From: Streptomyces antibioticus
GTDB taxonomy: Bacteria; Actinomycetota; Actinomycetes; Streptomycetales; Streptomycetaceae
NCBI RefSeq assembly: GCF_001514065.1
Contig: NZ_KQ948431.1
Coordinates: 325,434-389,433 of the forward strand
Reading direction: 5' to 3'
Length of the DNA: 64,000 nucleotides
A program made the translations under genes and the position numbers. Of this stretch, positions 50,720 through 60,866 are shown piece after piece (positions within the stretch are counted from its first letter, which is position 1; each line of letters opens with the position of its first letter). The notes beneath the pieces are model-generated. The model made no database searches. It saw nothing but the letters and a program-made list of their open reading frames with translations, and was not told the DNA's origin.

Positions 50720-51612
50720 ACGAGACTCCTCGTGCGCAGCGTGTACAGCCCCTGGGGCCGCCACTGGAGGAACGCGACGATCGCGACGAGCACCAGCACC
50801 TTGGCGACGCTGACGGTCGTGGAGTACTCCAGGACCGACTGGAGCACACCCAGCACGAAGGCCACGATGACCGTGCCCTTGAGCTGCCCGATGCCGCCGA
50901 CCACGATCACCAGAAAGGCGTCGATGATGACGTTGGTGCCCATCGTCGGCCCGATCGGCCCGACCAGCGTCAGCGCGACCCCGGCGACGCCCGCGAGCCC
51001 GGAGCCGAGGAAGAACGCCGTACGGTCCACGGTCGAGGTGGAGATGCCGGACACCTCGGCGAGGTCCCGGTTCTGCACCACGGCCCGGATGCGCCGGCCC
51101 AGCGGCGTCAGCCGCAGTGTCAGCGAGAGCGCGACGACCGCCGCGACCGCCAACCCCAGGATGAACAGCCGGCTGTTGGCGAACGTGAGCGGGTCGTCGC
51201 CGCCGATGATTTCGATGTTGCCGGTCAGCCAGTCCGGCGCGCGGGTCTGCACATTGGGGGCACCGAAAATGTCCCGGGCGAGTTGCTGGAGCATCAAGGA
51301 GACACCCCAGGTGACGAGAAGTGTGTCGAGTGGCCGCAGATACAGGCGGCGAATCAACAGCCATTCCAGCAACGCGCCGAGCACGCCCGAGACGAGAAAT
51401 GCGACGGGCAGAGCGACCAGCAGCGAAATTCCCGCACTCGAAATGGACTTCTGCAGGACGTACGTCGTGTAGGCGCCCGCCATGATGAACTCGCCGTGGG
51501 CCATGTTGATGACGTTCATCTGGCCGAAGGTGAGCGAGAGGCCGAGCGCGATGAGCAGCAGGACGGCACCGATGCTGATGCCGGTGAAGGTCTGACCGAG
51601 GATCACGGTCAT
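50716..51612 (-). CDS. urtB: Urea ABC transporter permease UrtB
   Basis: The 298-residue LivH-type permease opens VILGQTFTGISIGAVLLLIA, then LSLTFGQMNVINMAHGEFIMAGAY (the highly conserved N-M-A-H-G-E motif), and RAVVQNRDLAEVSGISTSTVDR as coupling loop. UrtB proteins of other phyla have a long extra N-terminal domain. This short form is the actinobacterial type. urtA lies 63 bases upstream. Confidence 0.92.
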   Translation of the reverse strand: MTVILGQTFTGISIGAVLLLIALGLSLTFGQMNVINMAHGEFIMAGAYTTYVLQKSISSAGISLLVALPVAFLVSGVLGALLEWLLIRRLYLRPLDTLLVTWGVSLMLQQLARDIFGAPNVQTRAPDWLTGNIEIIGGDDPLTFANSRLFILGLAVAAVVALSLTLRLTPLGRRIRAVVQNRDLAEVSGISTSTVDRTAFFLGSGLAGVAGVALTLVGPIGPTMGTNVIIDAFLVIVVGGIGQLKGTVIVAFVLGVLQSVLEYSTTVSVAKVLVLVAIVAFLQWRPQGLYTLRTRSLV

Positions 51613-51675
51613 GAGGCGGCTCCGGGGGACGGCCGCCGCGGGGCCCCTGAGGACCCCGCGGGGGATGACGGTCGG

Positions 51676-52944
51676 TCAGGACAGGCCGGAGGCCCAGGAG
51701 TAGCCCTTGAGGAACGGGTCCGGCTTGACCGGCTTGCCGGAGTTCCAGACCTCCTTGATCTGGCCGTCGGTCCCGATCTCGCCGATCCGGGCGGTCTTGT
51801 AGACGTGCTGCGTGGCGCCGTCGACGGTGACCGTGCCCTCGGGGGCGTCGAAGGTGATGCCGTCGGAGGCGGCCTTCACCTTCTCCGGGTCGAAGGACTT
51901 CGCCTTCTCGACCATGGCCTTCCACAGGTAGACCGAGGTGTAGGCGGCCTCCATCGGGTCACTGGTCGGCTTGTCCTGGCCGTACTTGGCCTTGTACGCC
52001 TTCACGAACTTCGCGTTCGCCGCGCCCGTGGTGGTCTGGTAGTAGTTCCAGGCCGTCAACTGGCCCGCCAGGTACTGCGTTCCGATCGACTTGACCTCCT
52101 CCTCGGCGATCGACACCGAGACGACCGGCATCGACTTGGCGGTCAGGCCGGCCGACTTGTACTCCTTGAAGAAGGCCACGTTGGAGTCGCCGTTGAGGGT
52201 GTTGAAGACGGCGTCCGCCTTCGACGCCTTCACCTTGTTGGCGATCGTGGAGAACTCCGTGGAGCCCAGCGGCGCGTAGTCCTCACCGAGGATCGTCATG
52301 CCGTTGGCCTTCGCGTACGCCTTGATCTCCTTGTTGGCGGTGCGCGGGAAGACGTAGTCGCTGCCGACCAGGTACAGCTTCTTCAGGCCCTTGCTCTTGA
52401 GGTAGTCGAGGGCCGGGACGATCTGCTGGTTGGTGGTGGCGCCGGTGTAGAAGATGTACGGCGACTGCTCCAACCCCTCGTACTGCACCGGGTAGAACAG
52501 CAGCGACTTGTTCTTCTCGAAGACCGGCTTGACGGCCTTGCGGCTGGCGGAGGTCCAGCAGCCGAAGGTGGCCGCGACCCCGTCCTCCTTGATGAGCTTC
52601 TGCGCCTTCTCGGCGAACGTCGGCCAGTCGGAGGCGCCGTCCTCGCTGATCGGCTTGATCTTCTTGCCGAGGACGCCGCCGGAGGCGTTGATCTCGTCGA
52701 TGGCGAGCTTCAGCGAGTCGCGGACGGTCACCTCGCTGATCGCCATCGTGCCGGACAGCGAGTTGAGCAGACCGACCTTGACGGTGTCTCCGCTGACGTC
52801 GATCTTCGCCGCCTTGTCGGACGACGAGCCGGCCGCGTCGGTCTTGGCGCCGCACGCGGAGAGCGTCACGACCGCCGTGAGGGCGGCGCCGACGGCGAGG
52901 AAGCCACGGCGGGGAACACGGGAACTGCCGGAACCGCTGGACAA
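51676..52944 (-). CDS. urtA: Urea/amide ABC transporter substrate-binding lipoprotein UrtA
   Basis: The 422-residue lipoprotein starts at a TTG preceded by AGGGGG. The signal peptide ends in a lipobox, LSACGAKTD. Typical UrtA features follow: [99 protein letters not shown], and [19 protein letters not shown]. It captures urea or short-chain amides outside the membrane. A GlnR-like site lies in the 207-base upstream gap. Confidence 0.95.
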   Translation of the reverse strand: MSSGSGSSRVPRRGFLAVGAALTAVVTLSACGAKTDAAGSSSDKAAKIDVSGDTVKVGLLNSLSGTMAISEVTVRDSLKLAIDEINASGGVLGKKIKPISEDGASDWPTFAEKAQKLIKEDGVAATFGCWTSASRKAVKPVFEKNKSLLFYPVQYEGLEQSPYIFYTGATTNQQIVPALDYLKSKGLKKLYLVGSDYVFPRTANKEIKAYAKANGMTILGEDYAPLGSTEFSTIANKVKASKADAVFNTLNGDSNVAFFKEYKSAGLTAKSMPVVSVSIAEEEVKSIGTQYLAGQLTAWNYYQTTTGAANAKFVKAYKAKYGQDKPTSDPMEAAYTSVYLWKAMVEKAKSFDPEKVKAASDGITFDAPEGTVTVDGATQHVYKTARIGEIGTDGQIKEVWNSGKPVKPDPFLKGYSWASGLS

Positions 52945-53002
52945 ACCAACCCCCTAGGGTGAACGGCCTGCTGAAGTGCGGTCCACAGACTCAAGTCCCC
53001 CT

Positions 53003-53018
53003 GTTTCCAGGGTGTTTC
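53003..53018 (-). promoter_or_regulatory. GlnR-like box upstream of urtA
   Basis: On the minus strand the site reads GAAAC-N6-GAAAC, close to the Streptomyces GlnR pattern gTnAC-N6-GaAAC. It lies about 60-75 bases upstream of the urtA start, in the position expected for nitrogen control of urea uptake. Confidence 0.45.
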
Positions 53019-53151
53019 GCTCGACTTTCCCGGAGGCAACAAAAAACGCCCCGGACAGGGTGTGATCTGCATTCGGAAACAGAAATCACAATTCGCCCGA
53101 GGCATTCTAATTACTTTCTGTGGGAAGTATCTTGGCGGTGCCGGGCACCTG

Positions 53152-54264
53152 TCAAGGGCGGGTGTTGTGCAGATCGAGCTCGGTGAGGACGTCGAAGTCC
53201 AGCCCGTCCGCGCGCGCCAGATAGATGCGCTGCCGCACATGCCGGTCCCGCAGATGCATCAGGCCGCGCGGACCCTCGTACGACACCGTCCCGGCCGCCG
53301 CCCCGATCGCCGTCACGTCGAGCGTCCCGGCCCGCTTGAGCAGCGCGGCGAGCAACAGCACTCCCTCGTAACAGGATTCGCCGAGACTGCCGAGCGCGGG
53401 CGCCTCGATCCCGTACCGGTCGGCGTACTGGCCGTGGAGGTCGAGGGTGTCCTGGTTGGCGAGCGAGGCGAAGAAGCCGGCGGTGCTGTAGAGGTCCTCG
53501 GTGGCCGAAGGGCCGCTCGCCATCAGCATGTTCTCGTCCATCAGCGTGCTGAGCCGCAGACAGCGCGCCGGCAACCCGTAGGCGGCGAACGCCCGGTTGA
53601 AGCGCACGGCGTCACTGCCGACCAGCAGCATCAGCACCCCGTCCGCGTCCGAGCGCTCGATGCGCCGCAGAACGGGCTCGAAGTCATGGGTGCCGAGCGG
53701 GAGATAGACCTCACCGCCGATCACTCCGCCGGACTCGCGGGCGTACGCGTGCGCCGCCCGTGCCGTACGCCGCGGCCACACGTAGTCGTTGCCGACGACG
53801 AACCAGCTCCGCACCCCGCGCTCGTGTGCCAACAGGCCCATGGCGGGCCGCAGTTGGTCGCGCGGTGTCTCGCTCGTCAGGAACACCCCCGCGGTGTGCT
53901 CGCCGCCCTCGTACAGGGCGGTGTAGACGTACGGCACCCGATGGGCGATCCTCGGCGCCAGCGCCTGCCGCACCGAGGAGATGTGCCAGCCCGTGACGCC
54001 CTGCACGACCCCCAGGTCGACCAGTGCCTCGACATGGTCGGCGATCTCCCGCGGCGAGGCGCCCCCGTCGACGGGCAGCAGCTTCAACTCCCGCCCGAGG
54101 ACCCCGCCCGCCCGGTTGACCTCCTCGGCCGCGAGCTGCGCGCACAACTCGCAGGTCGGCCCGAAGATCCCGGCAGGACCCTGCAACGGGAAGACCAGGG
54201 CCACGCCGAGCACGGAGGCGTCGGCGGTGAACCAGTCGGCGGCGGGCGGACGAGGCCGGAACAT
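53152..54264 (-). CDS. AmiC/UrtA-like ligand-binding protein without signal peptide
   Basis: The 370-residue type I periplasmic-binding fold resembles AmiC and UrtA (GVALVFPLQGPAGIFGPTCE, NRAGGVLGRELKLLPVDGGASP, RVPYVYTALYEGGEHTAGVF, SWFVVGNDYVWPRRTARAAHAYA). The start MFRPRPPAADWF has no signal peptide or lipobox, so it should be cytoplasmic, as AmiC is. AmiC binds short amides and releases a regulator of amidase genes. It lies 207 bases upstream of urtA and divergent from a MarR gene, consistent with an intracellular amide or urea sensor. Confidence 0.85.
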   Translation of the reverse strand: MFRPRPPAADWFTADASVLGVALVFPLQGPAGIFGPTCELCAQLAAEEVNRAGGVLGRELKLLPVDGGASPREIADHVEALVDLGVVQGVTGWHISSVRQALAPRIAHRVPYVYTALYEGGEHTAGVFLTSETPRDQLRPAMGLLAHERGVRSWFVVGNDYVWPRRTARAAHAYARESGGVIGGEVYLPLGTHDFEPVLRRIERSDADGVLMLLVGSDAVRFNRAFAAYGLPARCLRLSTLMDENMLMASGPSATEDLYSTAGFFASLANQDTLDLHGQYADRYGIEAPALGSLGESCYEGVLLLAALLKRAGTLDVTAIGAAAGTVSYEGPRGLMHLRDRHVRQRIYLARADGLDFDVLTELDLHNTRP

Positions 54265-54342
54265 GACGTCATGATTTCGGGTCCGCCCGGTGAACTCCAG
54301 CCTGTCTCATACGATGTACGCACCCCGTGACCTAGGAGCGCG

Positions 54343-54780
54343 ATGCCCCCCTCATCACCGCGTCAGCAACGCGACCTGGTGCAGCTACTGACCCGGGCCG
54401 AGCGGCTGGCGGCGCGACGCCTTCAGGCGGTGCTGGACGAGGAGGGCTGCTCGCTCGACGCCTGGCGGGTGCTCGGGCTGCTCTCCGACGGGCAGGGGCA
54501 CCACATGACGGCGATCGCCGAGTCCGCCTTCCTGCCGCCGCCGACGCTGACCAAGCTCGTGGACCACCTCGTCGACCAGAACCTCGTCCACCGCCGGGTG
54601 GACCCGCTGGACCGGCGGCGCATCCTCGCCCACCTCACCCCGCGCGGCCAGGAGTACTGGCGGCGCGTCGACCGCGCCGTCCGCGCCGACTGGCCCGCGC
54701 TGAGCGACGGGGACGAGGAGCTGCTGCGGGGGCTGCTGGAGCGGCTGGCGGGGACACTCGACGCGACCAGCCGAGTGTGA
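54343..54780 (+). CDS. MarR-family transcriptional regulator
   Basis: The 145-residue protein has a MarR core: RLQAVLDEEGCSLDAWRVLGLL, HHMTAIAESAFLPPPTLTKLVDHLVDQNLVHR, and the wing DPLDRRRILAHLTPRGQEY. The divergent gene encodes the AmiC-like sensor, separated by 78 bases. It may control that gene, the urt operon or the aldehyde dehydrogenase gene downstream. Confidence 0.88.
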   Translation: MPPSSPRQQRDLVQLLTRAERLAARRLQAVLDEEGCSLDAWRVLGLLSDGQGHHMTAIAESAFLPPPTLTKLVDHLVDQNLVHRRVDPLDRRRILAHLTPRGQEYWRRVDRAVRADWPALSDGDEELLRGLLERLAGTLDATSRV

Positions 54781-54837
54781 CCGGGGCGTAGCCCAGAGTT
54801 ATGTACGTGGTCAGGGAATGTATTTCGGTGTAGAAAA

Positions 54838-54858
54838 GGTTGGCGTTTACATCCAACC
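54838..54858. promoter_or_regulatory. Short inverted repeat before the aldehyde dehydrogenase gene
   Basis: GGTTGG (54838-54843) and CCAACC (54853-54858) are exact reverse complements round a 9-base spacer in a locally AT-rich stretch, about 47 bases upstream of the GTG at 54905. It is a possible operator. Confidence 0.35.
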
Positions 54859-54904
54859 GTCGAGGCCGCGCACCCAGCGGCCCGCGCAGCACCAGTGAGG
54901 CACC

Positions 54905-56230
54905 GTGAACCAGCAGCCGACTCCCGAGCAGCCCGCCGACGTCGTGGCCCGACTGCGCGCCGCCTTCCGCACCGGCCGCACCAAGCCCCTCGCCTGGCGC
55001 ACCACACAACTGCGCCGTCTGCGCGAGCTGCTCACGGAACGCGGCGCGGAGCTGGCCGCCGCCCTCCACGCCGACCTGGGCAAGAGCTCCACCGAGGCCT
55101 ACCGCACCGAGATCGACTTCACGATCCGCGAGATCGACCACACCCTCGACCATCTGGAGGAGTGGCTGCGCCCCGAGTCCGCGCCGGTCCCCGCGCACCT
55201 CGGCGCCGACGCGACCGCCTGGACGCAGTACGACCCGCTGGGCGTCGTCCTCGTCATCGCGCCCTGGAACTACCCGGCCCAGCTGCTGCTCGCGCCGGTC
55301 GTGGGCGCCCTGGCCGCGGGCAACGCCGTGGTCGTCAAGCCGAGCGAGCTGGCCCCCGCCACCTCGGCCGCGCTCGCCCGGCTGCTGCCCGAGTTCCTCG
55401 ACCCCGAGACCTTCGCGGTCGTCGAGGGCGGCGTCCCGGAGACCACGGCGCTGCTCGCCGAGCGGTTCGACCACATCTTCTACACCGGCAACGGCACCGT
55501 CGGCCGCATCGTGATGCGCGCCGCCGCCGAGCACCTCACCCCGGTCACCCTCGAACTCGGCGGCAAGTCCCCGGCGTTCGTCGACCTCGACGCGGACCTC
55601 GCCGTCGTCGCCGACCGCCTCGCCCGCGGCAAGTTCCTCAACGCGGGCCAGACCTGCGTGGCCCCCGACTACGTCCTGACGGACCCGGAGACGGCGGCGG
55701 CCCTCGAGCCGCTGCTCACCAAGGCGATCCAGGCGGTGTACGGCACCGACGCGTCCACCTCCGGCGAGTACGGCCGGATCATCAACGAGCGCCACTTCGA
55801 CCGGCTCACCGGCCTGCTCGACTCGGGCCGCGTGGTCGTGGGCGGCGACACCGACCGCTCCCAGAAGTACATCGCCCCGACCGTCCTCGCGGACGTCGAC
55901 CCCGCGTCGCCCGTCATGCGGGAGGAGATCTTCGGCCCGATCCTCCCGATCGTCACCGTGCCGGACCTCGACAAGGCGATCGAGTTCATCAACGACCGCG
56001 ACAAGCCGCTCGCCCTGTACGTCTTCGCCGAGTCCGAGGACACCCGCGCCCGCCTCGCCGCGGAAACCTCCTCCGGCGGCCTCGGCTACGGCCTCCCCCT
56101 CGCCCACCTCACCGTCTCCGACCTCCCCTTCGGCGGCGTCGGCGAGAGCGGCATGGGCAACTACCACGGCCGCTACTCCATCGAGACGTTCAGCCACCGC
56201 AAGGCGATCCTGAGCAAGCCGCTGGGCTGA
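54905..56230 (+). CDS. Aldehyde dehydrogenase, class 3-like
   Basis: The 441-residue enzyme (GTG start, GAGG seven bases upstream) has the catalytic Glu in LELGGKSPAFVDLDADL, the nucleophile Cys in NAGQTCVAPDYVL, the cofactor-binding APWNYPAQLLLAPVVGALAAGN, and a C-terminal NYHGRYSIETFSHRKAIL typical of class 3 ALDHs. It oxidises medium- or long-chain or aromatic aldehydes with NAD(P). The short length without the extra N-terminal segment fits class 3. Confidence 0.93.
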   Translation: MNQQPTPEQPADVVARLRAAFRTGRTKPLAWRTTQLRRLRELLTERGAELAAALHADLGKSSTEAYRTEIDFTIREIDHTLDHLEEWLRPESAPVPAHLGADATAWTQYDPLGVVLVIAPWNYPAQLLLAPVVGALAAGNAVVVKPSELAPATSAALARLLPEFLDPETFAVVEGGVPETTALLAERFDHIFYTGNGTVGRIVMRAAAEHLTPVTLELGGKSPAFVDLDADLAVVADRLARGKFLNAGQTCVAPDYVLTDPETAAALEPLLTKAIQAVYGTDASTSGEYGRIINERHFDRLTGLLDSGRVVVGGDTDRSQKYIAPTVLADVDPASPVMREEIFGPILPIVTVPDLDKAIEFINDRDKPLALYVFAESEDTRARLAAETSSGGLGYGLPLAHLTVSDLPFGGVGESGMGNYHGRYSIETFSHRKAILSKPLG

Positions 56231-56419
56231 GACGCGGGCTGGAGCAGCGGCACACGCGCGCCGGAGAGGACCCGCACGCTTCCCGAGCGGGCCCGTCTGT
56301 CCGCCTTCATGTAGCCCGGTCGGCCCTGTCGGGTACCCGGCGCGACGGGTCAGGGTGGATCCGGACACCGCCACCCGCACGCGCCCGCCGAACTCCGACA
56401 CCGACCGGAAGGGGAACCC

Positions 56420-58804
56420 ATGTCCGCCGTCACCCGGCAGCAGCCCGGCGTACTCACGGACGAGGAGCTGACCTCCCTGGACGCCCACTGGCGCGCGGCG
56501 AACTACCTCGCCGTGGGCCAGATCTACCTCATGGCCAACCCCCTGCTGACCGAGCCGCTGCGCCCGGAGCACGTCAAGCCGCGGCTCCTCGGCCACTGGG
56601 GCACCTCACCCGGCCTCAACCTCGTCCACACCCACCTCAACCGGGTGATCAAGGCCCGTGACCTGGACGCCCTGTGCATCTGGGGCCCCGGACACGGCGG
56701 CCCCGCCGTCCTCGCCAACGCCTGGCTGGAGGGCTCCTACACCGAGACGTACCCGGACGTCACCCGGGACGGGCAGGGCATGGCCCGGCTGTTCAAGCAG
56801 TTCTCGTTCCCCGGCGGCGTCCCCAGTCATGTCGCCCCCGAGACCCCCGGTTCGATCCACGAGGGCGGCGAACTCGGCTACTCCCTCTCGCACGCCTACG
56901 GCGCCGCACTCGACAACCCCGACCTGCTCGTCGCCTGTGTCATCGGCGACGGCGAGGCCGAGACCGGCCCGCTGGCCACGTCCTGGCACTCCAACAAGTT
57001 CCTCGACCCCGTCCACGACGGCGCCGTCCTGCCGATCCTCCACCTCAACGGCTACAAGATCGCCAACCCGGCCGTCCTCGCCCGCATCCCCGAGGACGAA
57101 CTCGACGCCCTGCTCCGGGGATACGGCCACGACCCGCTCCATGTCACCGGCGACGACCCGGCCACCGTCCACCGCGCCCTGGCCGAGGCCCTCGACACGG
57201 CCCTCGACCGCATCGCCGCGATCCAGCACGCCGCCCGTGAGCAGGACGCCGGCGAACGCCCCCACTGGCCGGTGATCGTGCTGCGCACCCCGAAGGGCTG
57301 GACCGGTCCCGCCGAGGTCGACGGCCTGCCGGTGGCCGACACCTGGCGCGCCCACCAGGTCCCGTTGTCCGCCGTACGCGACAACCCCGACCACCTGCGG
57401 CAGTTGGAGGCCTGGCTGCGCTCCTACCGCCCCGAGGAACTCTTCGACGACCAGGGCCGTCCGCGCCCCCATCTCCTCACCCACGTCCCCGACGGACCGC
57501 ACCGGCTCGGTGCCACCCCGCACGCCAATGGAGGCCTCCTCCTGCGGTCGTTGCCCCTGCCGCCCCTGGAACGGTTCGCCGTGCCCGTCGACAAACCCGG
57601 CGCCACGATCCACGAACCCACTCGCGTCCTCGGCGAGTTGCTCGAACACGTCATGCAGGCCACCGCCGACCGCCGCGACTTCCGTCTGGTGGGTCCCGAC
57701 GAGACCGCCTCCAACCGCCTCCAGGCCGTCTACTCCGCCAGCGGCAAGGCCTGGCAGGCCGACACCTACGAGGTCGACGAACACCTCGACCGGCACGGCC
57801 GGGTGATGGAGATCCTCTCCGAACACACCTGCCAGGGCTGGCTGGAGGGCTACCTCCTCACCGGCCGGCACGGATTCTTCTCCTGCTACGAGGCCTTCGT
57901 CCACATCGTCGACTCGATGGTCAACCAGCACATCAAATGGCTGCGCGTGACCCGCCGACTGCCCTGGCGCGCCCCCATCGCCTCCCTCAACTACCTGCTC
58001 ACCTCGCACGTCTGGCGCCAGGACCACAACGGCTTCTCCCACCAGGACCCCGGGTTCGTCGACCACATCCTCAACAAGAGCCCCGAAGCGGTCCGGGTCT
58101 ATCTCCCGCCGGACGCCAACACCCTGCTCTCCGTCGCCGACCACGTGCTGCGCAGCCGCGACTACGTCAACGTCGTCGTCGCCGGCAAACAGCCCTGCTA
58201 CGACTGGCTGTCGATGGACCAGGCCCGCCTCCACTGCGCCCGCGGACTCGGCGCCTGGGACTGGGCGGGCACCGAGGACGGCACCCGCGAACCCGACGTG
58301 GTGCTCGCCTGCGCCGGCGACGTCCCCACTCAAGAGGTGCTGGCCGCCGCCCAGTTGCTCCGTCGCCACCTTCCCGACCTCGCCGTGCGCGTCGTGAACG
58401 TCGTCGACATCGCCCGGCTGCTGCCGAGCGAGGAACACCCGCACGGGATGAGCGACTTCGAGTACGACGGCCTCTTCACCCCGGACAAGCCGGTGATCTT
58501 CGCCTACCACGGATACCCCTGGCTGATCCACCGCCTCGCCTACCGCCGCACCGGCCACGCCCAGCTGCACGTCCGCGGCTACAAGGAGATCGGCACCACG
58601 ACCACACCCTTCGACATGGTCGTCCGCAACGACCTCGACCGCTACCGCCTCGTCATGGACGTCATCGACCGCGTCCCCGGCCTCGCCGTCCGCGCCACCG
58701 CCGTACGCCAGGCGATGGAGGACACCCGGCTGCGCCACCACGACTGGATCCGGGAGCACGGCACGGACCTGCCCGAGGTGGCGGACTGGTCCTGGGACGG
58801 CTGA
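56420..58804 (+). CDS. xfp: Phosphoketolase (xylulose-5-phosphate/fructose-6-phosphate)
   Basis: The 794-residue ThDP enzyme matches phosphoketolases in length and motifs: [72 protein letters not shown], the ThDP-binding [21 protein letters not shown], and [21 protein letters not shown]. It splits xylulose-5-P or fructose-6-P into acetyl-P and a triose or tetrose phosphate. The start has GGAAGGGGAA upstream. No acetate kinase gene is adjacent. Confidence 0.96.
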   Translation: MSAVTRQQPGVLTDEELTSLDAHWRAANYLAVGQIYLMANPLLTEPLRPEHVKPRLLGHWGTSPGLNLVHTHLNRVIKARDLDALCIWGPGHGGPAVLANAWLEGSYTETYPDVTRDGQGMARLFKQFSFPGGVPSHVAPETPGSIHEGGELGYSLSHAYGAALDNPDLLVACVIGDGEAETGPLATSWHSNKFLDPVHDGAVLPILHLNGYKIANPAVLARIPEDELDALLRGYGHDPLHVTGDDPATVHRALAEALDTALDRIAAIQHAAREQDAGERPHWPVIVLRTPKGWTGPAEVDGLPVADTWRAHQVPLSAVRDNPDHLRQLEAWLRSYRPEELFDDQGRPRPHLLTHVPDGPHRLGATPHANGGLLLRSLPLPPLERFAVPVDKPGATIHEPTRVLGELLEHVMQATADRRDFRLVGPDETASNRLQAVYSASGKAWQADTYEVDEHLDRHGRVMEILSEHTCQGWLEGYLLTGRHGFFSCYEAFVHIVDSMVNQHIKWLRVTRRLPWRAPIASLNYLLTSHVWRQDHNGFSHQDPGFVDHILNKSPEAVRVYLPPDANTLLSVADHVLRSRDYVNVVVAGKQPCYDWLSMDQARLHCARGLGAWDWAGTEDGTREPDVVLACAGDVPTQEVLAAAQLLRRHLPDLAVRVVNVVDIARLLPSEEHPHGMSDFEYDGLFTPDKPVIFAYHGYPWLIHRLAYRRTGHAQLHVRGYKEIGTTTTPFDMVVRNDLDRYRLVMDVIDRVPGLAVRATAVRQAMEDTRLRHHDWIREHGTDLPEVADWSWDG

Positions 58805-58888
58805 CCCGTCAGCTGCTGACCCATCAGCCGCCGACCATGAGTCCGTAAAGGGTTCGTCCATCCACGAACCCTGTGTGACACTCCGCTG

Positions 58889-59782
58889 ATGACCTCCGAA
58901 ACGATCACCGCGGACGCCGCGGGCACCTGGAAACTCGGCGACCTGCCCGTCAACCGCCTCGGCTACGGCGCGATGCGGGTGACGGGCAGTGCCGCCTTCC
59001 ACCACGGGACACCGAGCGACCGGCACCAGGCGATCGCCGTGCTGCGCAGGGCGATCGAACTCGGCGTCAATCACATCGACACCGCCGCCTTCTACTTCTC
59101 CGCCCTGCGCTCGGCCAACGAACTGATCAACACCGCGCTGGCGCCGTACGCCGACGACCTCGTCATCGCCACCAAGGTCGGCCCCTTCCGTGACTGGACG
59201 GGGGAGTGGGGCACCTCCGCCCGCCCCGAGGATCTCCGCGGCCATGTCGAGGAGAACCTGCGCCAGTTGGGCCGCGACCACCTCGACGTGGTCTACCTGC
59301 GCCGCATGGGCCAGGACTCGATCGCCGAGCACTTCGGCGCCCTGGCCGACCTGCGCGAAGCCGGCCTGATCCGCCACCTCGGCCTCTCCGCCGTCCAGCC
59401 CCGGCACCTCGCCGAGGCGCAGGCCATCGCCCCCGTGGTCAGCGTGCAGAACCGCTACGCCCTGGACCATCCCGACGAACTCCTGCGCATCTGCGGTGAA
59501 CAGGGCATCGCCTACGTCCCGTTCTACGCGGTGGCCGGGAACGCCGGCGAACACGGTGCCACCGCGGACCACGACGCCGAAGTGCTCGCCGTCGCGCGGG
59601 CACACGGTGCGAGCCCCGCCCAGATCCGTATCGCCTGGACCTTGCACCAGGGCCCGCACCTGCTGGCCATCCCCGGCACCGGCAACCCCGACCACCTGAC
59701 CGAGAACGTGGCGGCGGGCGCCATCCGGCTCACGGAGGAAGAGCTGGCCTGCCTCAACTCACTTCATACGCGGGGCGATTGA
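58889..59782 (+). CDS. Aldo/keto reductase-family protein
   Basis: The 297-residue TIM-barrel protein has LGYGAMRVTGSAAF, the tetrad Asp/Tyr in INHIDTAAFYFSALRSANELI, Lys in LVIATKVGPF, and the NADPH region AIPGTGNPDHLTENVAAG. The histidine expected after the fourth strand (usually an HR or H pattern) is replaced in VVYLRRMGQDS by arginine. Members of this subgroup are often annotated as oxidoreductases of unknown substrate. Its stop abuts that of the convergent sphingomyelinase gene. Confidence 0.85.
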   Translation: MTSETITADAAGTWKLGDLPVNRLGYGAMRVTGSAAFHHGTPSDRHQAIAVLRRAIELGVNHIDTAAFYFSALRSANELINTALAPYADDLVIATKVGPFRDWTGEWGTSARPEDLRGHVEENLRQLGRDHLDVVYLRRMGQDSIAEHFGALADLREAGLIRHLGLSAVQPRHLAEAQAIAPVVSVQNRYALDHPDELLRICGEQGIAYVPFYAVAGNAGEHGATADHDAEVLAVARAHGASPAQIRIAWTLHQGPHLLAIPGTGNPDHLTENVAAGAIRLTEEELACLNSLHTRGD

Positions 59783-60757
59783 TCAGCCCCCGTACCCGAC
59801 CACGGGATAGTGGTCGGAGAGGTTCGTGTAGGTGTAGTCGGTGCCCCAGCTCGACACCGTCCAGGGCGCCGACGCCTCCTTGACGACCTCGTTCTTCCAG
59901 ACCGACGGCCGGACATGACCCGCGCGGTACAGGACGTGGTCCAGATCCTCGCGCGGGTCGTCCGGATAACGGTCGTGGGCGATGGAGTTGTCCTGCGTGT
60001 CGAAGGAGTACGGGTGCCCGGTGCGGGCGTCGGCGCCCACCAGGCCGCCGTCCGCCAGCATCGAGGCGTACTCGGGTGAGCGCGAGTCGACGTTCATGTC
60101 ACCGGCGACCAGGACCTGTTCGCCCGCGGGGATGTTCTTGGCGTCGAGGAAGGCGTCGATCGCCCTGAACTGCCGGCTCCGCATGGCAGCCGCCTCGCCC
60201 GCGGCGCAACCGGGGTCGGTCGACTGGGCGTGCGTGCCGACGACGTGCACTCTGCTGCCGTTGACGTTCAACACCACATACGCGAAGCCCTTGTTGGACC
60301 ACCAGTCCGCACCGCACGCGTCCTTGTAGACGTACTGCTCCTTGCGCAGGACCGGCCACTTGCTGAGCACCGTCACCCCGCCGTCCTCGGGCGTGGTCGC
60401 CGAATAGGCGCCGCCGGTGGCGTCCCAGCCGTCCTTCGTCCGCCCGACGACGGGTGTCTGGTACGGGTACTCGCCCGCGGCGGCGCTCTTCAGCGCGTCC
60501 GACGAGGAATTGTCGAACGCCTCCTGGAGCACCACGACGTCGTTCCCGTGGAAGAAGCCCGCTCTCGCGATCTCCGCAGCCCGGTGGTCCTGGCCCCAGT
60601 TCGGGTACAGGGTCTTGCTGAAAAGAAAGGTGTTGTAGGTCAACACCCGTACGGCCGGGGCGGGTTCGGCGGCCGTTGCGGTGGGTGCGGCGGTGGCCGC
60701 GAGGGCGACTGCGAGTGCGGTCGCGCCCAGGGTGCGGCGCGGTGCGAAGAGCGTCAC
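59783..60757 (-). CDS. Secreted sphingomyelinase C-like phosphodiesterase
   Basis: The GTG at 60757 (GGGAG upstream) gives 324 residues. A signal peptide (ALAVALAATAAPTATAAEPA) precedes an endonuclease/exonuclease/phosphatase-fold enzyme: VRVLTYNTFLFSKTLYPNWG, VVVLQEAFDNSS (Glu), VHVVGTHAQSTDPGC, VLVAGDMNVDS, EDLDHVLY and the terminal SDHYPVVGYG. These are the metal- and phosphate-binding residues of neutral sphingomyelinases. The two cysteine pairs suit export. It should cleave phosphodiesters of phospholipids outside the cell. Confidence 0.93.
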   Translation of the reverse strand: MTLFAPRRTLGATALAVALAATAAPTATAAEPAPAVRVLTYNTFLFSKTLYPNWGQDHRAAEIARAGFFHGNDVVVLQEAFDNSSSDALKSAAAGEYPYQTPVVGRTKDGWDATGGAYSATTPEDGGVTVLSKWPVLRKEQYVYKDACGADWWSNKGFAYVVLNVNGSRVHVVGTHAQSTDPGCAAGEAAAMRSRQFRAIDAFLDAKNIPAGEQVLVAGDMNVDSRSPEYASMLADGGLVGADARTGHPYSFDTQDNSIAHDRYPDDPREDLDHVLYRAGHVRPSVWKNEVVKEASAPWTVSSWGTDYTYTNLSDHYPVVGYGG

Positions 60758-60866
60758 TGGATCTCCCTGAGGGTGAAGGGGGTTGAGTGGCGCCGCACAT
60801 CCAATCACCGGGGATTACTCTCAGGTAACTCCCGTGCGCACACGAAATGTCGAACAGCGGTATGCC

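Noticed and set aside
56606-59695. A 1029-codon antisense frame over phosphoketolase and the aldo/keto reductase
   Set aside because: It is a mirror of highly biased codons in the true genes. No motif or start signal is present.
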